From the NCBI GenBank assembly GCA_030612945.1, contig JAUWMY010000234.1, positions 1 through 5,095 of the forward strand: a stretch of DNA of 5,095 bases, given 5' to 3'. The translations under genes were made by a program, and so were the position numbers. Of this stretch, positions 5,062 to 5,095 are shown in pieces. This DNA comes from Desulfobacteraceae bacterium. GTDB lineage: Bacteria; Desulfobacterota; DSM-4660; Desulfatiglandales; Desulfatiglandaceae. The notes under the pieces were generated by a model. The model saw only the letters and a program-made list of their open reading frames with translations, made no database searches and was not told where the DNA came from. Numbering within the stretch: position 1 is the first letter of the stretch; every line of letters begins with the position of its first letter.

Positions 5062-5095
5062 ATTGCAATAACGTTTTGGCCAATTTAGTAGCTGA

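Noticed and set aside
1..5095. CRISPR array, tRNA, rRNA or insertion sequence
   Set aside because: No regularly spaced repeats, no cloverleaf or rRNA-like sequence and no transposase motifs were seen on either strand.

Overview
The window reads as ordinary bacterial chromosome. It holds seven convincing protein genes, no RNA genes, no insertion sequence and no CRISPR array. The best guess for the source is an anaerobic member of the Desulfobacterota (former Deltaproteobacteria). The reasons are a strictly short-chain 3-hydroxyacyl-CoA dehydrogenase, a lone CheY-like receiver with a KSFDLTEL ending, a cysteine-free Nfu_N protein and strong GGAG-type ribosome sites. This placement is inference from the style of the proteins, not from a marker gene.

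Left part (40-2146, + strand): an SDS-type (animal-like) PLP serine/threonine dehydratase runs into dinB, encoding the translesion polymerase Pol IV. The two frames overlap by 26 bp, which suggests co-transcription and coupled translation. The dehydratase is visibly richer in G+C than what follows (62-63% in two hand-counted 60-base lines, against 32-50% in two dinB lines). dinB meets a minus-strand gene for a small Nfu_N-domain protein (2143-2499) tail to tail. The two TAA stops share four bases inside the perfect palindrome GGGTTAACCC.

Middle (2500-4090): an AT-rich divergent intergenic region separates the Nfu_N gene from hbd (3-hydroxybutyryl-CoA dehydrogenase). hbd is followed 43 bp later by a single-domain response regulator. 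The pair looks like one transcript, closed by a strong intrinsic terminator with a 12-bp perfect stem at 4042-4083.

Right part (4091-5095): a compact type II toxin-antitoxin module consists of a Phd/YefM-like antitoxin and a COG1569-type PIN ribonuclease, joined by an ATGA overlap. It has a near-consensus sigma70 promoter (TTTACA-N17-TATAAT). That promoter sits in a set of ATTGTCC-type repeats and inverted repeats that look like an autoregulatory operator. The last 134 bases hold palindromic sequence but no convincing complete gene.

I did not find a clearly new system. The items most worth a second look are the operator architecture of the toxin-antitoxin module, the cysteine-free Nfu_N protein, and the dehydratase-dinB overlap.
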